Shown here in pieces: positions 50,151 through 58,270 of a DNA stretch of 64,000 bases (its first letter is position 1; every line of letters begins with the position of its first letter). Position numbers and translations under genes: made by a program. Location of the stretch: contig VXNJ01000010.1 in assembly GCA_009840625.1 (NCBI GenBank), forward strand, positions 62,001 to 126,000, written 5' to 3'. Origin of the DNA: Chloroflexota bacterium. Lineage in GTDB: Bacteria > Chloroflexota > UBA11872 > VXNJ01. Under the pieces are notes generated by a model. That model did not search any database, was not told the DNA's origin, and was given only the letters and a program-made list of their open reading frames with translations.

Positions 50151-51791
50151 TTGCCAACACCCGGAGAAAACGCACGACCCAACATCGTGCTGATGATGGC
50201 GGACGACATGGGCTATTCGGATCTGGGCTGCTTCGGTTCGGAGATTTCCACGCCCAACATCGACGCCCTGGCCCGTCGCGGGGCGCGCTTTACGCAGTTC
50301 TACAACTGCGCCCGCTGCTGCCCCACCCGGGCCTCGCTGCTGACCGGTCTTTATCCGCACGAGGCCGGCGTCGGTCACATGACTACCGACCTGCGCATCG
50401 CCGGCTACCGCGGCTATCTCTCGCGCAACGCGGTAACGATCGCCGAGGCGCTGCGGCCGGCCGGGTACCGCACCCTGATGTCCGGCAAATGGCACGTCGG
50501 CGGCGATTACCTCATGTCCAACCCCGACATCCCTTCGGTCGGATCCGAGAGCTGGCCGCAGCCGACCGACCGCGGATTCGAGCGCTTCTTCGGTACCCTG
50601 ACCGGGGCCGGCAGTTACTTTAGCCCGCACACCCTGACCGAGGACGGCGAGCCGCTCGAAGCGCCCGAGGGCTTCTACTACACCGATGCGATCGCCGACC
50701 GGGCGGTTGACTACATCGGCGAGTACGGTTCCGGCGAGGATCCCTTCTTCCTCTACGTTGCTTTCACCGCCCCGCACTGGCCGCTGCACGCCCTGGAAGA
50801 AGACATCGAGCGCTACCGCGGCCGCTACCGCGAGGGTTGGGAAAAGATTCGCCAGGCCCGTCACGAAGAGCAGAAAGGGATGGGCATCCTGGACGAAAGC
50901 TGGCCGATCAGCAAGCGCGATCCGGGCCAGCGGGACTGGGACGCTGTGGTCAACCAGGACTGGGAGGACGCCCGCATGGCGGTCTATGCGGCCCAGATCG
51001 ACCGGATGGACCAGGGCGTCGGACGGATCGTGGCCAAGCTCGAGCAGATGGAGATTGCCGAAAACACCCTGGTGATGTTCCTCTCCGACAACGGCGCCTG
51101 CGCCGAGTTCCTCAAGGAGGACGGATTCTTCGAGTTCTCGCCCACCCGCACCCGGGACGGGAGCCCGATGAAACTGGGCAACGCCGAGTCGGTGCTGCCG
51201 GGACCTGAAAACACCTACATGAGCTACGACATCTCCTGGGCCAACGCCTCCAACTCTCCGTTCCGGCGCTTCAAGCACTGGACCCACGAAGGCGGAATCT
51301 CAACCCCGTTCATCGCCTGCTGGCCGGAGATGATCCGTCCCGGACTGCGTGTCGACTCGCCCTGCCACCTCATCGACGTGATGCCGACCTGCCTGGCCGC
51401 CGCCGGGGCCGCCTATCCCGGCACCTACAACGATTACGACGTCCGTCCGTTGCGCGGGCAGAGCCTGTTGGAGCCGTTCCAGGATGCCCGTTGGAGCCGC
51501 GACGGGCCGATCTACTGGGAACACGAGGGCAACCAGGCGGTGCGCCTGGGGCAGTGGAAGCTGGTCCGCCGCTACCCCGGCGACTGGGAGCTTTACGACC
51601 TCTCGCTGGACCGCACAGAGCAGGAGGACCTGACCGCCAGCAATCGGGCCCGGCTTGCCGAGCTGGTCGGTCTCTACGACGGGTGGGCGCCCGGCGCGCT
51701 GGTCGTTCCCTGGGAGCAGATCATCGCCCGCGACGACATGGCCTATCAGCGTCAGCGCCTCCAGAACACCGCTTCCACCCAGGGGGATTAG
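50151..51791 (+). CDS. Arylsulfatase-like type I sulfatase, B
   Basis: A 546-residue sulfatase with the shared layout: RPNIVLMMADDMGYSDLG (DD), C56 as formylglycine site in CARCCPTRASLLTG, GKWHVGGDY and VMFLSDNGACAEFL, then FKHWTHEGGISTPFIACW. The start is best placed at TTG 50151, with GGAG five bases upstream; the frame extends to 50127. No signal peptide. It is the most divergent of the four clustered genes, for instance with LMSNPDIPSVGSESWPQPTD where the others have an extra Arg-rich loop. The next sulfatase begins 21 bases later, so both are cotranscribed. The sulfated substrate is unknown. Confidence 0.92.
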   Translation: MPTPGENARPNIVLMMADDMGYSDLGCFGSEISTPNIDALARRGARFTQFYNCARCCPTRASLLTGLYPHEAGVGHMTTDLRIAGYRGYLSRNAVTIAEALRPAGYRTLMSGKWHVGGDYLMSNPDIPSVGSESWPQPTDRGFERFFGTLTGAGSYFSPHTLTEDGEPLEAPEGFYYTDAIADRAVDYIGEYGSGEDPFFLYVAFTAPHWPLHALEEDIERYRGRYREGWEKIRQARHEEQKGMGILDESWPISKRDPGQRDWDAVVNQDWEDARMAVYAAQIDRMDQGVGRIVAKLEQMEIAENTLVMFLSDNGACAEFLKEDGFFEFSPTRTRDGSPMKLGNAESVLPGPENTYMSYDISWANASNSPFRRFKHWTHEGGISTPFIACWPEMIRPGLRVDSPCHLIDVMPTCLAAAGAAYPGTYNDYDVRPLRGQSLLEPFQDARWSRDGPIYWEHEGNQAVRLGQWKLVRRYPGDWELYDLSLDRTEQEDLTASNRARLAELVGLYDGWAPGALVVPWEQIIARDDMAYQRQRLQNTASTQGD

Positions 51792-51812
51792 AAGGGTCGC
51801 CGACCCGAACCA

Positions 51813-53504
51813 ATGACCGAAACCCGGCCCGGCAACGGCCCGCGAACCGCGGGCGCGGGAGCCCGTCCCAACGTGATCCTGATCATGGCCGACGACATGG
51901 GCTTCTCCGACATCGGCTGCTTCGGCTCCGAAATAGCCACTCCCAACCTGGACTCGCTGGCGGGGGGCGGGATGCGGTTATCGCAGTTCTACAACTACGC
52001 CCGCTGCTGCCCGACGCGGGCCTCGCTGCTCACCGGTCTTTACCCGCACGAGGCCGGGATCGGGCACATGATCATCAACCTGGGCACGGCGCCCTACCAG
52101 GGCTACCTGAATCGGAATTGCCTCACCCTAGCCGAGGCCCTCAAGCCGGCTGGGTATTCGGCTTACATGGCCGGCAAGTGGCACGTCGGCGGCGACTATC
52201 CGTTCCGGACCTGGCGCCAGGAGATGCGGATGGGCGAACCCGATCATCCCACCCCGCGCCAGCGTGGATTCGACCGCTACTTCGGAATCCTGACCGGCGG
52301 GGCCAGCTTCTTCGACCCGCACACCCTGCTGCGTGACGACGAGCTCTGCGAGATCGACTACCCGAATTTCTACCTGACCGACGCGATAGCCGACGAGTCG
52401 GCCAAATACGTGCGCGAGCACGTCGCCGATGACCCGTATCTGCTCTACGTTGCGTTTACCGCCCCGCACTTTCCGTTGCACGCCCCCGCAGAGGACGTGG
52501 AGCGCTACCGGGGCCGCTACCGGATCGGCTGGGACGAGCTGCGAAGGCGGCGTCACGAGGAACTCAACGGGATGGGAATCCTGTCCGAGACCTGGGAAAT
52601 CTCGCCGCGCGATCCCGAGGCCCCGGCCTGGGAAGACGTGCCCGACCAGGACTGGGAGGATTCGCGCATGGCCGTCTACGCTGCTATGGTCGACCGCATG
52701 GACCAGGGAATCGGCAAGATCCTGGACGCGGTGCGCGCTTCCGGTCAGTGGGACAACACCCTGATCATCTTTCTGTCCGATAACGGCGGCAGCGCCGAAT
52801 TCCTTTCCGAGGACGGGGTGGCAGACCAACACCCGCGGCGAACCCGCGACGGTCGCCCAATTGAAATCGGCAATGAAATAGGTCGTATCCCCGGCCCGGA
52901 GACCACCTGCCTGAGCTACGACCTGCCCTGGTCGAACGCGTCCTGCACGCCTTTCCGCTTCTACAAGCACTACGTCCACGAGGGCGGGATTTCAACTCCG
53001 TTCATTGCCCATTGGCCGGCGGTGATCGAGCCCGGTTCGATCGACCATCAACCGGCCTGGGTCGGGGACTTTATGCCAACTTTCCTTGAAGCAGCCGGCG
53101 CCAGCTATCCGCGGGAGCGCGGCGGGGAAGAGATCAAACCGCTGCGCGGAGAGAGCTTCCTGCCGGCCCTGTCCGGGAATTCGATCGGTCGACAGCGCCC
53201 GATCTTCTTCGAGCATGAATCCAATCGTGCGGTGCGCGACGGCAACTGGAAACTGGTGAGCCGCCACCCCGGCAATTGGGAGCTGTTCGACATGGATGCC
53301 GATCGCACCGAGTTGCAGGATCTTGCCGCCGCCAACCCCCGACAAGTCGACGTGATGGCCGCCGCCCACGCCGAATGGTCACGCGAATTGGGAGTACGCG
53401 AATGGGAAGAGCTCATATCAATGCCCCAGGCAGGGCGCTTGCGCAGCTGGCAGGAAGACGATAAGGAGCGACTTCGCCGCGCTGCCGAGTCGCGGCCCGA
53501 CTGA
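51813..53504 (+). CDS. Arylsulfatase-like type I sulfatase, C
   Basis: A 563-residue sulfatase. Motifs: ARPNVILIMADDMGFSDIG, C65 in NYARCCPTRASLLTG, AGKWHVGGDYPFRTW, LIIFLSDNGGSAEFLSEDG (Asp-Asn) and FYKHYVHEGGISTPFIAHW. It has the C-terminal domain with FEHESNRAVRDGNWKLVSRH shared by all members of the cluster. It differs from its neighbours in SDNGGSAEF (the usual Cys is Ser). The N-terminal 17 residues (MTETRPGNGPRTAGAGA) are polar and not a signal peptide. It starts 21 bases after sulfatase B. Confidence 0.92.
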   Translation: MTETRPGNGPRTAGAGARPNVILIMADDMGFSDIGCFGSEIATPNLDSLAGGGMRLSQFYNYARCCPTRASLLTGLYPHEAGIGHMIINLGTAPYQGYLNRNCLTLAEALKPAGYSAYMAGKWHVGGDYPFRTWRQEMRMGEPDHPTPRQRGFDRYFGILTGGASFFDPHTLLRDDELCEIDYPNFYLTDAIADESAKYVREHVADDPYLLYVAFTAPHFPLHAPAEDVERYRGRYRIGWDELRRRRHEELNGMGILSETWEISPRDPEAPAWEDVPDQDWEDSRMAVYAAMVDRMDQGIGKILDAVRASGQWDNTLIIFLSDNGGSAEFLSEDGVADQHPRRTRDGRPIEIGNEIGRIPGPETTCLSYDLPWSNASCTPFRFYKHYVHEGGISTPFIAHWPAVIEPGSIDHQPAWVGDFMPTFLEAAGASYPRERGGEEIKPLRGESFLPALSGNSIGRQRPIFFEHESNRAVRDGNWKLVSRHPGNWELFDMDADRTELQDLAAANPRQVDVMAAAHAEWSRELGVREWEELISMPQAGRLRSWQEDDKERLRRAAESRPD

Positions 53505-53617
53505 TTCCATCCGCCGCGCCCGGGCCCTCTCGCATCTCCCCGGATCCCAGCCACCATCGATCCGGGCTCGACGATCAACCGCCCGGTGTCGCGGCCCGGC
53601 CCAACATCGTTCTGGTC

Positions 53618-55189
53618 ATGGCCGACGACATGGGCTTTTCCGATATCGGCTGCTTCGGCTCCGAGATCGCCACCCCCAACCTCGATTCGCTAGCGGCCGG
53701 CGGGATGCGGTTTTCGCAGTTCTACAACTACGCCCGCTGTTGCCCGACCCGGGCCGCACTCTTGACCGGCCTCTACCCGCACGAGACCGGAATCGGTCAC
53801 ATGGCGATCAACCTTGCGCCGCCCCATTACCAAGGGTTCCTGAACCGAAACTGCATCACCCTGGCCGAAGCCTTGAAGTCGGCCGGGTATTCGACCTATA
53901 TGGCCGGCAAATGGCATGTCGGCGGGGACTTTCCGATGCGGACCTGGCGCGAGAAAGCCCGCATCGGCGAGGCCGGATATCCGACTCCGCGCCAGCGCGG
54001 ATTCGACCGCTTTTACGGGATCCTGACCGGCGCGGGCAATTACTTCGACCCGCACACCCTAATGCGCGACGATGAACTCACCGAAATCGAATACGGAGAT
54101 TACTACCTAACCGACGCGATCGCCGCCAACGCAGCCGACTACATCCGGGCGCACTCCGGGGACAGCCCCTTTTTTCTCTACACAGCCTTTACCGCTCCCC
54201 ATTGGCCACTGCACGCGCTCGAAGAGGACATAGAACGCTACCGCGGGCGCTACCGGATCGGCTGGGAGGAACTGCGCCAACGTCGCCACGAAGAGCTAAA
54301 CGGGATGGGAATCCTGTCCGAGACCTGGGATATTTCTCCGCGCGACCCCGCGGCCCCGGCCTGGGAGGACGTATCCGACAAGGACTGGGAAGACGCCCGC
54401 ATGGCCGTATATGCGGCGATGATCGACCGCATGGACCAGGGAATCGGCAAGATCCTGGATGCGGTGCGCGCATCAGGCCAGTGGGACAACACCCTGATCA
54501 TGTTCCTCTCCGACAACGGAGGCTGCGCTGAATTCCTGCGAGAAGACGGAATTCCCGACGCCGCCCCGCGGCAGACCCGGCTGGGCGATCAGATCCGGGT
54601 CGGCAATCACGCGGGGTTAGTCCCCGGGCCCGAATCGACCTGGCTCAGCTACGACAGGCCCTGGGCCAACGCCTCCTGCACGCCCTTCCGGCTCTACAAG
54701 CACTACACCCACGAGGGCGGGATCTCCACCCCGTTCATTGCTCATTGGCCAGGCACCATAGAGCCCGGCGCGATCGGCCACCAGCCGGCCTGGGTCGGAG
54801 ATTTCATGCCCACGTTTCTGGACGCGGCTGGCGGAAAGTACCCGAGCGAGCACGAAGGCAACCCGATCGCCCCGGTTCGCGGCGAGAGTTTCCTGCCGGC
54901 GCTTACTGGAGGATCAATCGGCCGCCAGCGTCCAATCTTCTGGGAACACGAGGACAACCGCGCGGTGCGCCACGGGCGCTGGAAGCTGGTTGCCCACCAC
55001 GGGCGAGACTGGGAACTCTACGACCTGGCCCGGGATCGCACCGAGCTATGCGACATGGCCGCCGTCAACCCCCGCCAACGCGACTCGATGCTCGACGCCT
55101 ATCAGCGATGGGCCGACCAGGTCGGGGTCAGCGATTGGAGCCAGTTAATCGCCCTGCCGCAAGCCGCCCGCTACCGCGAGTGGCTTTGA
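53618..55189 (+). CDS. Arylsulfatase-like type I sulfatase, D (start codon unclear)
   Basis: At least 523 residues with all the cluster motifs: NYARCCPTRAALLTGLYPHE (formylglycine Cys), AGKWHVGGDFPMRTW, LIMFLSDNGGCAEFLREDG and LYKHYTHEGGISTPFIAHW. The first ATG (53618) falls inside the conserved strand: the bases before it read GVAARPNIVLV in the same frame, continuing the family start. That frame is open back to the stop at 53462 and has no ATG, GTG or TTG. Either a rare start codon (for example CTG or ATT near 53501-53504) is used, or the start has been lost. Metal ligand DD lies directly after the ATG, so a protein from 53618 would lack the first beta strand. Confidence 0.85.
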   Translation: MADDMGFSDIGCFGSEIATPNLDSLAAGGMRFSQFYNYARCCPTRAALLTGLYPHETGIGHMAINLAPPHYQGFLNRNCITLAEALKSAGYSTYMAGKWHVGGDFPMRTWREKARIGEAGYPTPRQRGFDRFYGILTGAGNYFDPHTLMRDDELTEIEYGDYYLTDAIAANAADYIRAHSGDSPFFLYTAFTAPHWPLHALEEDIERYRGRYRIGWEELRQRRHEELNGMGILSETWDISPRDPAAPAWEDVSDKDWEDARMAVYAAMIDRMDQGIGKILDAVRASGQWDNTLIMFLSDNGGCAEFLREDGIPDAAPRQTRLGDQIRVGNHAGLVPGPESTWLSYDRPWANASCTPFRLYKHYTHEGGISTPFIAHWPGTIEPGAIGHQPAWVGDFMPTFLDAAGGKYPSEHEGNPIAPVRGESFLPALTGGSIGRQRPIFWEHEDNRAVRHGRWKLVAHHGRDWELYDLARDRTELCDMAAVNPRQRDSMLDAYQRWADQVGVSDWSQLIALPQAARYREWL

Positions 55190-55258
55190 CCGGCAATCAA
55201 GTCGGCGAGATCAACCGCGCCCGGAAAGTCATTCATCCGGCAGACTCGTCCAATCAAA

Positions 55259-55612
55259 TCAGCGGGGAGCCGGCCGGTCCAGCTTTCTGCGATCGTTCCG
55301 CGCCGCCAGCCATGACCGCGCCCCGGCGGCGCCCGCGCCGAGCACGATCACGGATGGCAAGGGGGTTGGAATCGCGGTAAGCAGGGCCACCAAAATCCCC
55401 TTTCCGACCGCAACTCCAAGGTCGTCGCGTGGCGACCCCCGCACCTGAATCAGAGCAATCGCGATGCCCAGGGCGGCCCCGACCGGGACCGAAACTACCC
55501 AACCCGTTCCCAGCGTCGCGGACGTTGCACCAAAAAGCATGACGTCGACCGCAATTACGCCTGCGGCTGCCACCGGGTGAAGCCCGAATAGTCTCAGCAT
55601 CGAACCGCCCAT
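55259..55612 (-). CDS. Small multi-helix membrane protein
   Basis: About 117 residues starting MGGSMLRLFGLHPVAAAGVI (an ATG at 55600 is also possible). Hydrophobic segments lie at about 11-30, 38-58, 72-88 and 88-104, with a short polar loop (VRGSPRDDLGV) and a basic end (RNDRRKLDRPAPR). It lies opposite to, and between, two sulfatase genes, so it is independent of their transcription. No family is recognised. No strong ribosome-binding site is seen, but the hydrophobic-polar pattern is unlikely by chance in this GC-rich context. Confidence 0.5.
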   Translation of the reverse strand: MGGSMLRLFGLHPVAAAGVIAVDVMLFGATSATLGTGWVVSVPVGAALGIAIALIQVRGSPRDDLGVAVGKGILVALLTAIPTPLPSVIVLGAGAAGARSWLAARNDRRKLDRPAPR

Positions 55613-55789
55613 GTGCGAGCCATCAGATACCGCCCCTTCCCGGCAACTTGCCAAATTTTCGAAAACCGCGCCCGTAAACCGGGTAGGGCCGCGTTCCGCG
55701 CGCTCCCCGATGCCGAAAATGGCACCCGGCGGCACATCCGACATTCAAATACGCTGTCGCAACATGTCCAAGCGGGGGCACTTTCGGTC

Positions 55790-57430
55790 ATGGCCAATCA
55801 AAATCCCACCGGCGCCGCGGCCCGGCCAAACATCATCCTGATCATGGCCGATGACATGGGCTACTCCGATATCGGCTGCTTCGGATCGGAGATTGCAACT
55901 CCCAACCTCGACGCGCTGGCGGCCGGCGGGATGCGGTTCTCGCAGTTCTACAACTACGCCCGCTGCTGCCCGACGCGGGCCGCCCTGCTGACCGGGCTGG
56001 CCCCGCACGAGGCCGGTATCGGACACATGTCGGTCGCGCTGGGGCCGCCCCAGTACCAGGGATACCTGAACCGCAGCTGCGTGACCCTGGCCGAAGCTCT
56101 AAAGCCGGCCGGCTATTCCACGTACATGGCCGGCAAATGGCACGTCGGCGGCGACTATCCCTGCAGCACCTGGCGTGACGTGATCCCCAGCATCGGAGAC
56201 GACTCCCACCCCACGCCGCGGCAGCGCGGCTTTGACCGCTTCTACGGGATCCTGGCCGGCTCGGGCAACTTCTTCGATCCGCATTCCCTGATGCGCGATG
56301 ACGAGATCTGCGACATTGAATACCCAGGCTACTACTTCACCGACGCCATCGCCGAGAACGCGGCCGCCTTCGTTAGCGAACACTCGGGCGAGAACCCGTA
56401 CCTGCTTTACGCCAGCTTCACCGCTCCACATTGGCCGCTGCATGCCCTGGAAGAAGACATCGCCCGCTACCGCGGGCGCTACCGGATCGGCTGGGACGAA
56501 CTGCGCAGGCGGCGCCACGAGGAGCTCAACGGGATGGGAATCCTGTCCGAGACCTGGGACATCACCCCCCGGGATCCCATCGCCCCGGCCTGGGAGGACG
56601 TTTCCGACAAGGACTGGGAGGACGCGCGCATGGCCGTGTACGCGGCCCAGGTCGATCGCATGGACCAGGGGATCGGCAAGATCCTGGACGCGGTGCGCGC
56701 TTCCGGCCAGTGGGACAACACTCTGATCATGTTCCTGTCCGACAACGGCGGTTGCGCTGAGATGCTCCGCGAAGACGGCATCCCCGACACCGCCCCGGCC
56801 CGCACCCGCGACGGACGCGCGGTCAAATCGGGCAACGTTCCCGGACTCATGCCGGGCCCGGAGACCACCTACATGAGCTACGACCTGCCCTGGGCTAATG
56901 CCTCCTGCTCTCCTTTCCGGCTCTACAAGCACTACACCCACGAGGGCGGGATCGCCACTCCGTTCGTGGCCCACTGGCCCGACGTGATCGAACCCGGTTC
57001 GATCGGCCACCAGCCGGCCTGGGTGGGCGATTTCATGCCCACGTTCCTGGCCGCGGCCGGTCAGCAGTATCCGAGCGAGTACGACGGTAATGCGATCACC
57101 CCGGTGCGCGGGGAGAGTTTCCTGCCGGCGCTGTCTGGACAACCGATCGGCCGGGAGCGGCCGATCATCATCGAGCACGAGAACAACTGCGCGGTGCGCG
57201 ACGGGGACTGGAAGCTGGTCAACCGCCATCCTGGCGGGTGGGAACTCTACGACATGGCCGCCGACCGCACCGAGTTGTGCGACATCTCCGAGTCGAACCC
57301 GGCGACGCGCGACCGTCTCGTCGACGCATATTCGCAGTGGGCCCAAGACGTCGGCGTCGGCGACTACGACGCGCTGATCGCATCGCCCCAGGCGGCCCGT
57401 TTCCGTCGCTGGACCGAGGACCAGGGTTAG
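55790..57430 (+). CDS. Arylsulfatase-like type I sulfatase, E
   Basis: A 546-residue sulfatase beginning MANQNPTGAAARPNIILIMA, then DDMGYSDIG, C59 in NYARCCPTRAALLTG, AGKWHVGGDYPCSTW, LIMFLSDNGGCAEMLREDG and LYKHYTHEGGIATPFVAHW. The frame is open to 55613 but the ATG at 55790, after GCGGGGGC, starts the conserved part. No signal peptide. It is closest to sulfatases C and D; stretches such as GMGILSETWDI are identical. It ends 12 bases before the HAD gene, so these two are cotranscribed. A role in removing sulfate from imported compounds is inferred. Confidence 0.92.
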   Translation: MANQNPTGAAARPNIILIMADDMGYSDIGCFGSEIATPNLDALAAGGMRFSQFYNYARCCPTRAALLTGLAPHEAGIGHMSVALGPPQYQGYLNRSCVTLAEALKPAGYSTYMAGKWHVGGDYPCSTWRDVIPSIGDDSHPTPRQRGFDRFYGILAGSGNFFDPHSLMRDDEICDIEYPGYYFTDAIAENAAAFVSEHSGENPYLLYASFTAPHWPLHALEEDIARYRGRYRIGWDELRRRRHEELNGMGILSETWDITPRDPIAPAWEDVSDKDWEDARMAVYAAQVDRMDQGIGKILDAVRASGQWDNTLIMFLSDNGGCAEMLREDGIPDTAPARTRDGRAVKSGNVPGLMPGPETTYMSYDLPWANASCSPFRLYKHYTHEGGIATPFVAHWPDVIEPGSIGHQPAWVGDFMPTFLAAAGQQYPSEYDGNAITPVRGESFLPALSGQPIGRERPIIIEHENNCAVRDGDWKLVNRHPGGWELYDMAADRTELCDISESNPATRDRLVDAYSQWAQDVGVGDYDALIASPQAARFRRWTEDQG

Positions 57431-57442
57431 GAGCAAACCGTT

Positions 57443-58162
57443 GTGAAAGACATTGCCCCGGCGGGGATTCGCGCGCTCACTTTCGACGTCTTCGGCACGG
57501 TCGTCGACTGGCGCACGTCGGTGGCCGAAGCCGGCCGCCAGCTGGCCCGTCGCCACGGGATCGACCTTGACGCGAACGAGTTCGCCGAAAAATGGCGCTC
57601 GGGTTATTCGGGCAAGCTGGCGGAGGTAAATTCCGGGCAGCGCCCGCGCGAGCGCCTCAACGACCTGCACCGCGAGATCCTGGCCGAGGTCGCCCCCGCG
57701 TTCGGACTGGACCACCTGCCGGACGCCGAGTTGGACCGCCTCAACCTGGTATGGCACCACCTGCGCGCCTGGCCGGACTCGGCGCACGGACTCTGGCGGC
57801 TGCGCCAGCGCTACCTGGTCTGTGCGTTATCCAACGGCGACAGCGACATGCTCGCCACGATGGGTAAATTCGCCAGACTCGGCTGGGACATGGTGATCTC
57901 GGTCGAGATGGCCAACTCCTACAAGCCGGAACCGGCCGCATACAACAAGGCGATCGAACTGGTCGGCGCGCAGCGGCCCGACCAGGTGCTGATGGTGGCC
58001 GCGCATGCAAACGACCTGGAGGCGGCCCGTTCCTGCGGGATGCGCACCGCGTTCGTGCACCGTCCAACCGAATGGGGACCGGGCAAGGAGCCCGACGACG
58101 GCTCCGGGTTCGACCTCGAGGTGCCCGACCTGGTGGCCCTGGCGGAGGAACTGGGCATCTGA
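57443..58162 (+). CDS. Haloacid dehalogenase type II-like hydrolase
   Basis: A 239-residue HAD hydrolase of the L-2-haloacid dehalogenase group. The nucleophile Asp is in LTFDVFGTVVDWRTSV, the Ser/Asn motif in VCALSNGDSDML, the Lys in ANSYKPEPAAYN and the acidic motif in LMVAAHANDLEAARSCGMRT, which is typical of this group. It hydrolyses 2-halo acids to hydroxy acids, though many relatives are phosphatases or inactive. The GTG start at 57443 follows AGGAG, which overlaps the stop of sulfatase E. A haloalkane dehalogenase gene elsewhere in the window could supply its type of substrate after oxidation; this is inference. Confidence 0.87.
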   Translation: MKDIAPAGIRALTFDVFGTVVDWRTSVAEAGRQLARRHGIDLDANEFAEKWRSGYSGKLAEVNSGQRPRERLNDLHREILAEVAPAFGLDHLPDAELDRLNLVWHHLRAWPDSAHGLWRLRQRYLVCALSNGDSDMLATMGKFARLGWDMVISVEMANSYKPEPAAYNKAIELVGAQRPDQVLMVAAHANDLEAARSCGMRTAFVHRPTEWGPGKEPDDGSGFDLEVPDLVALAEELGI

Positions 58163-58270
58163 ACCGGGAGCCCGGCATCTTTATCTAGAACCTAGAATCG
58201 CCCACGGCGCGACCGCGCTCGGCGGTCCCGCGGTTTAAGTCGATAACGCACATCGAGGGTTGGGATAGAG

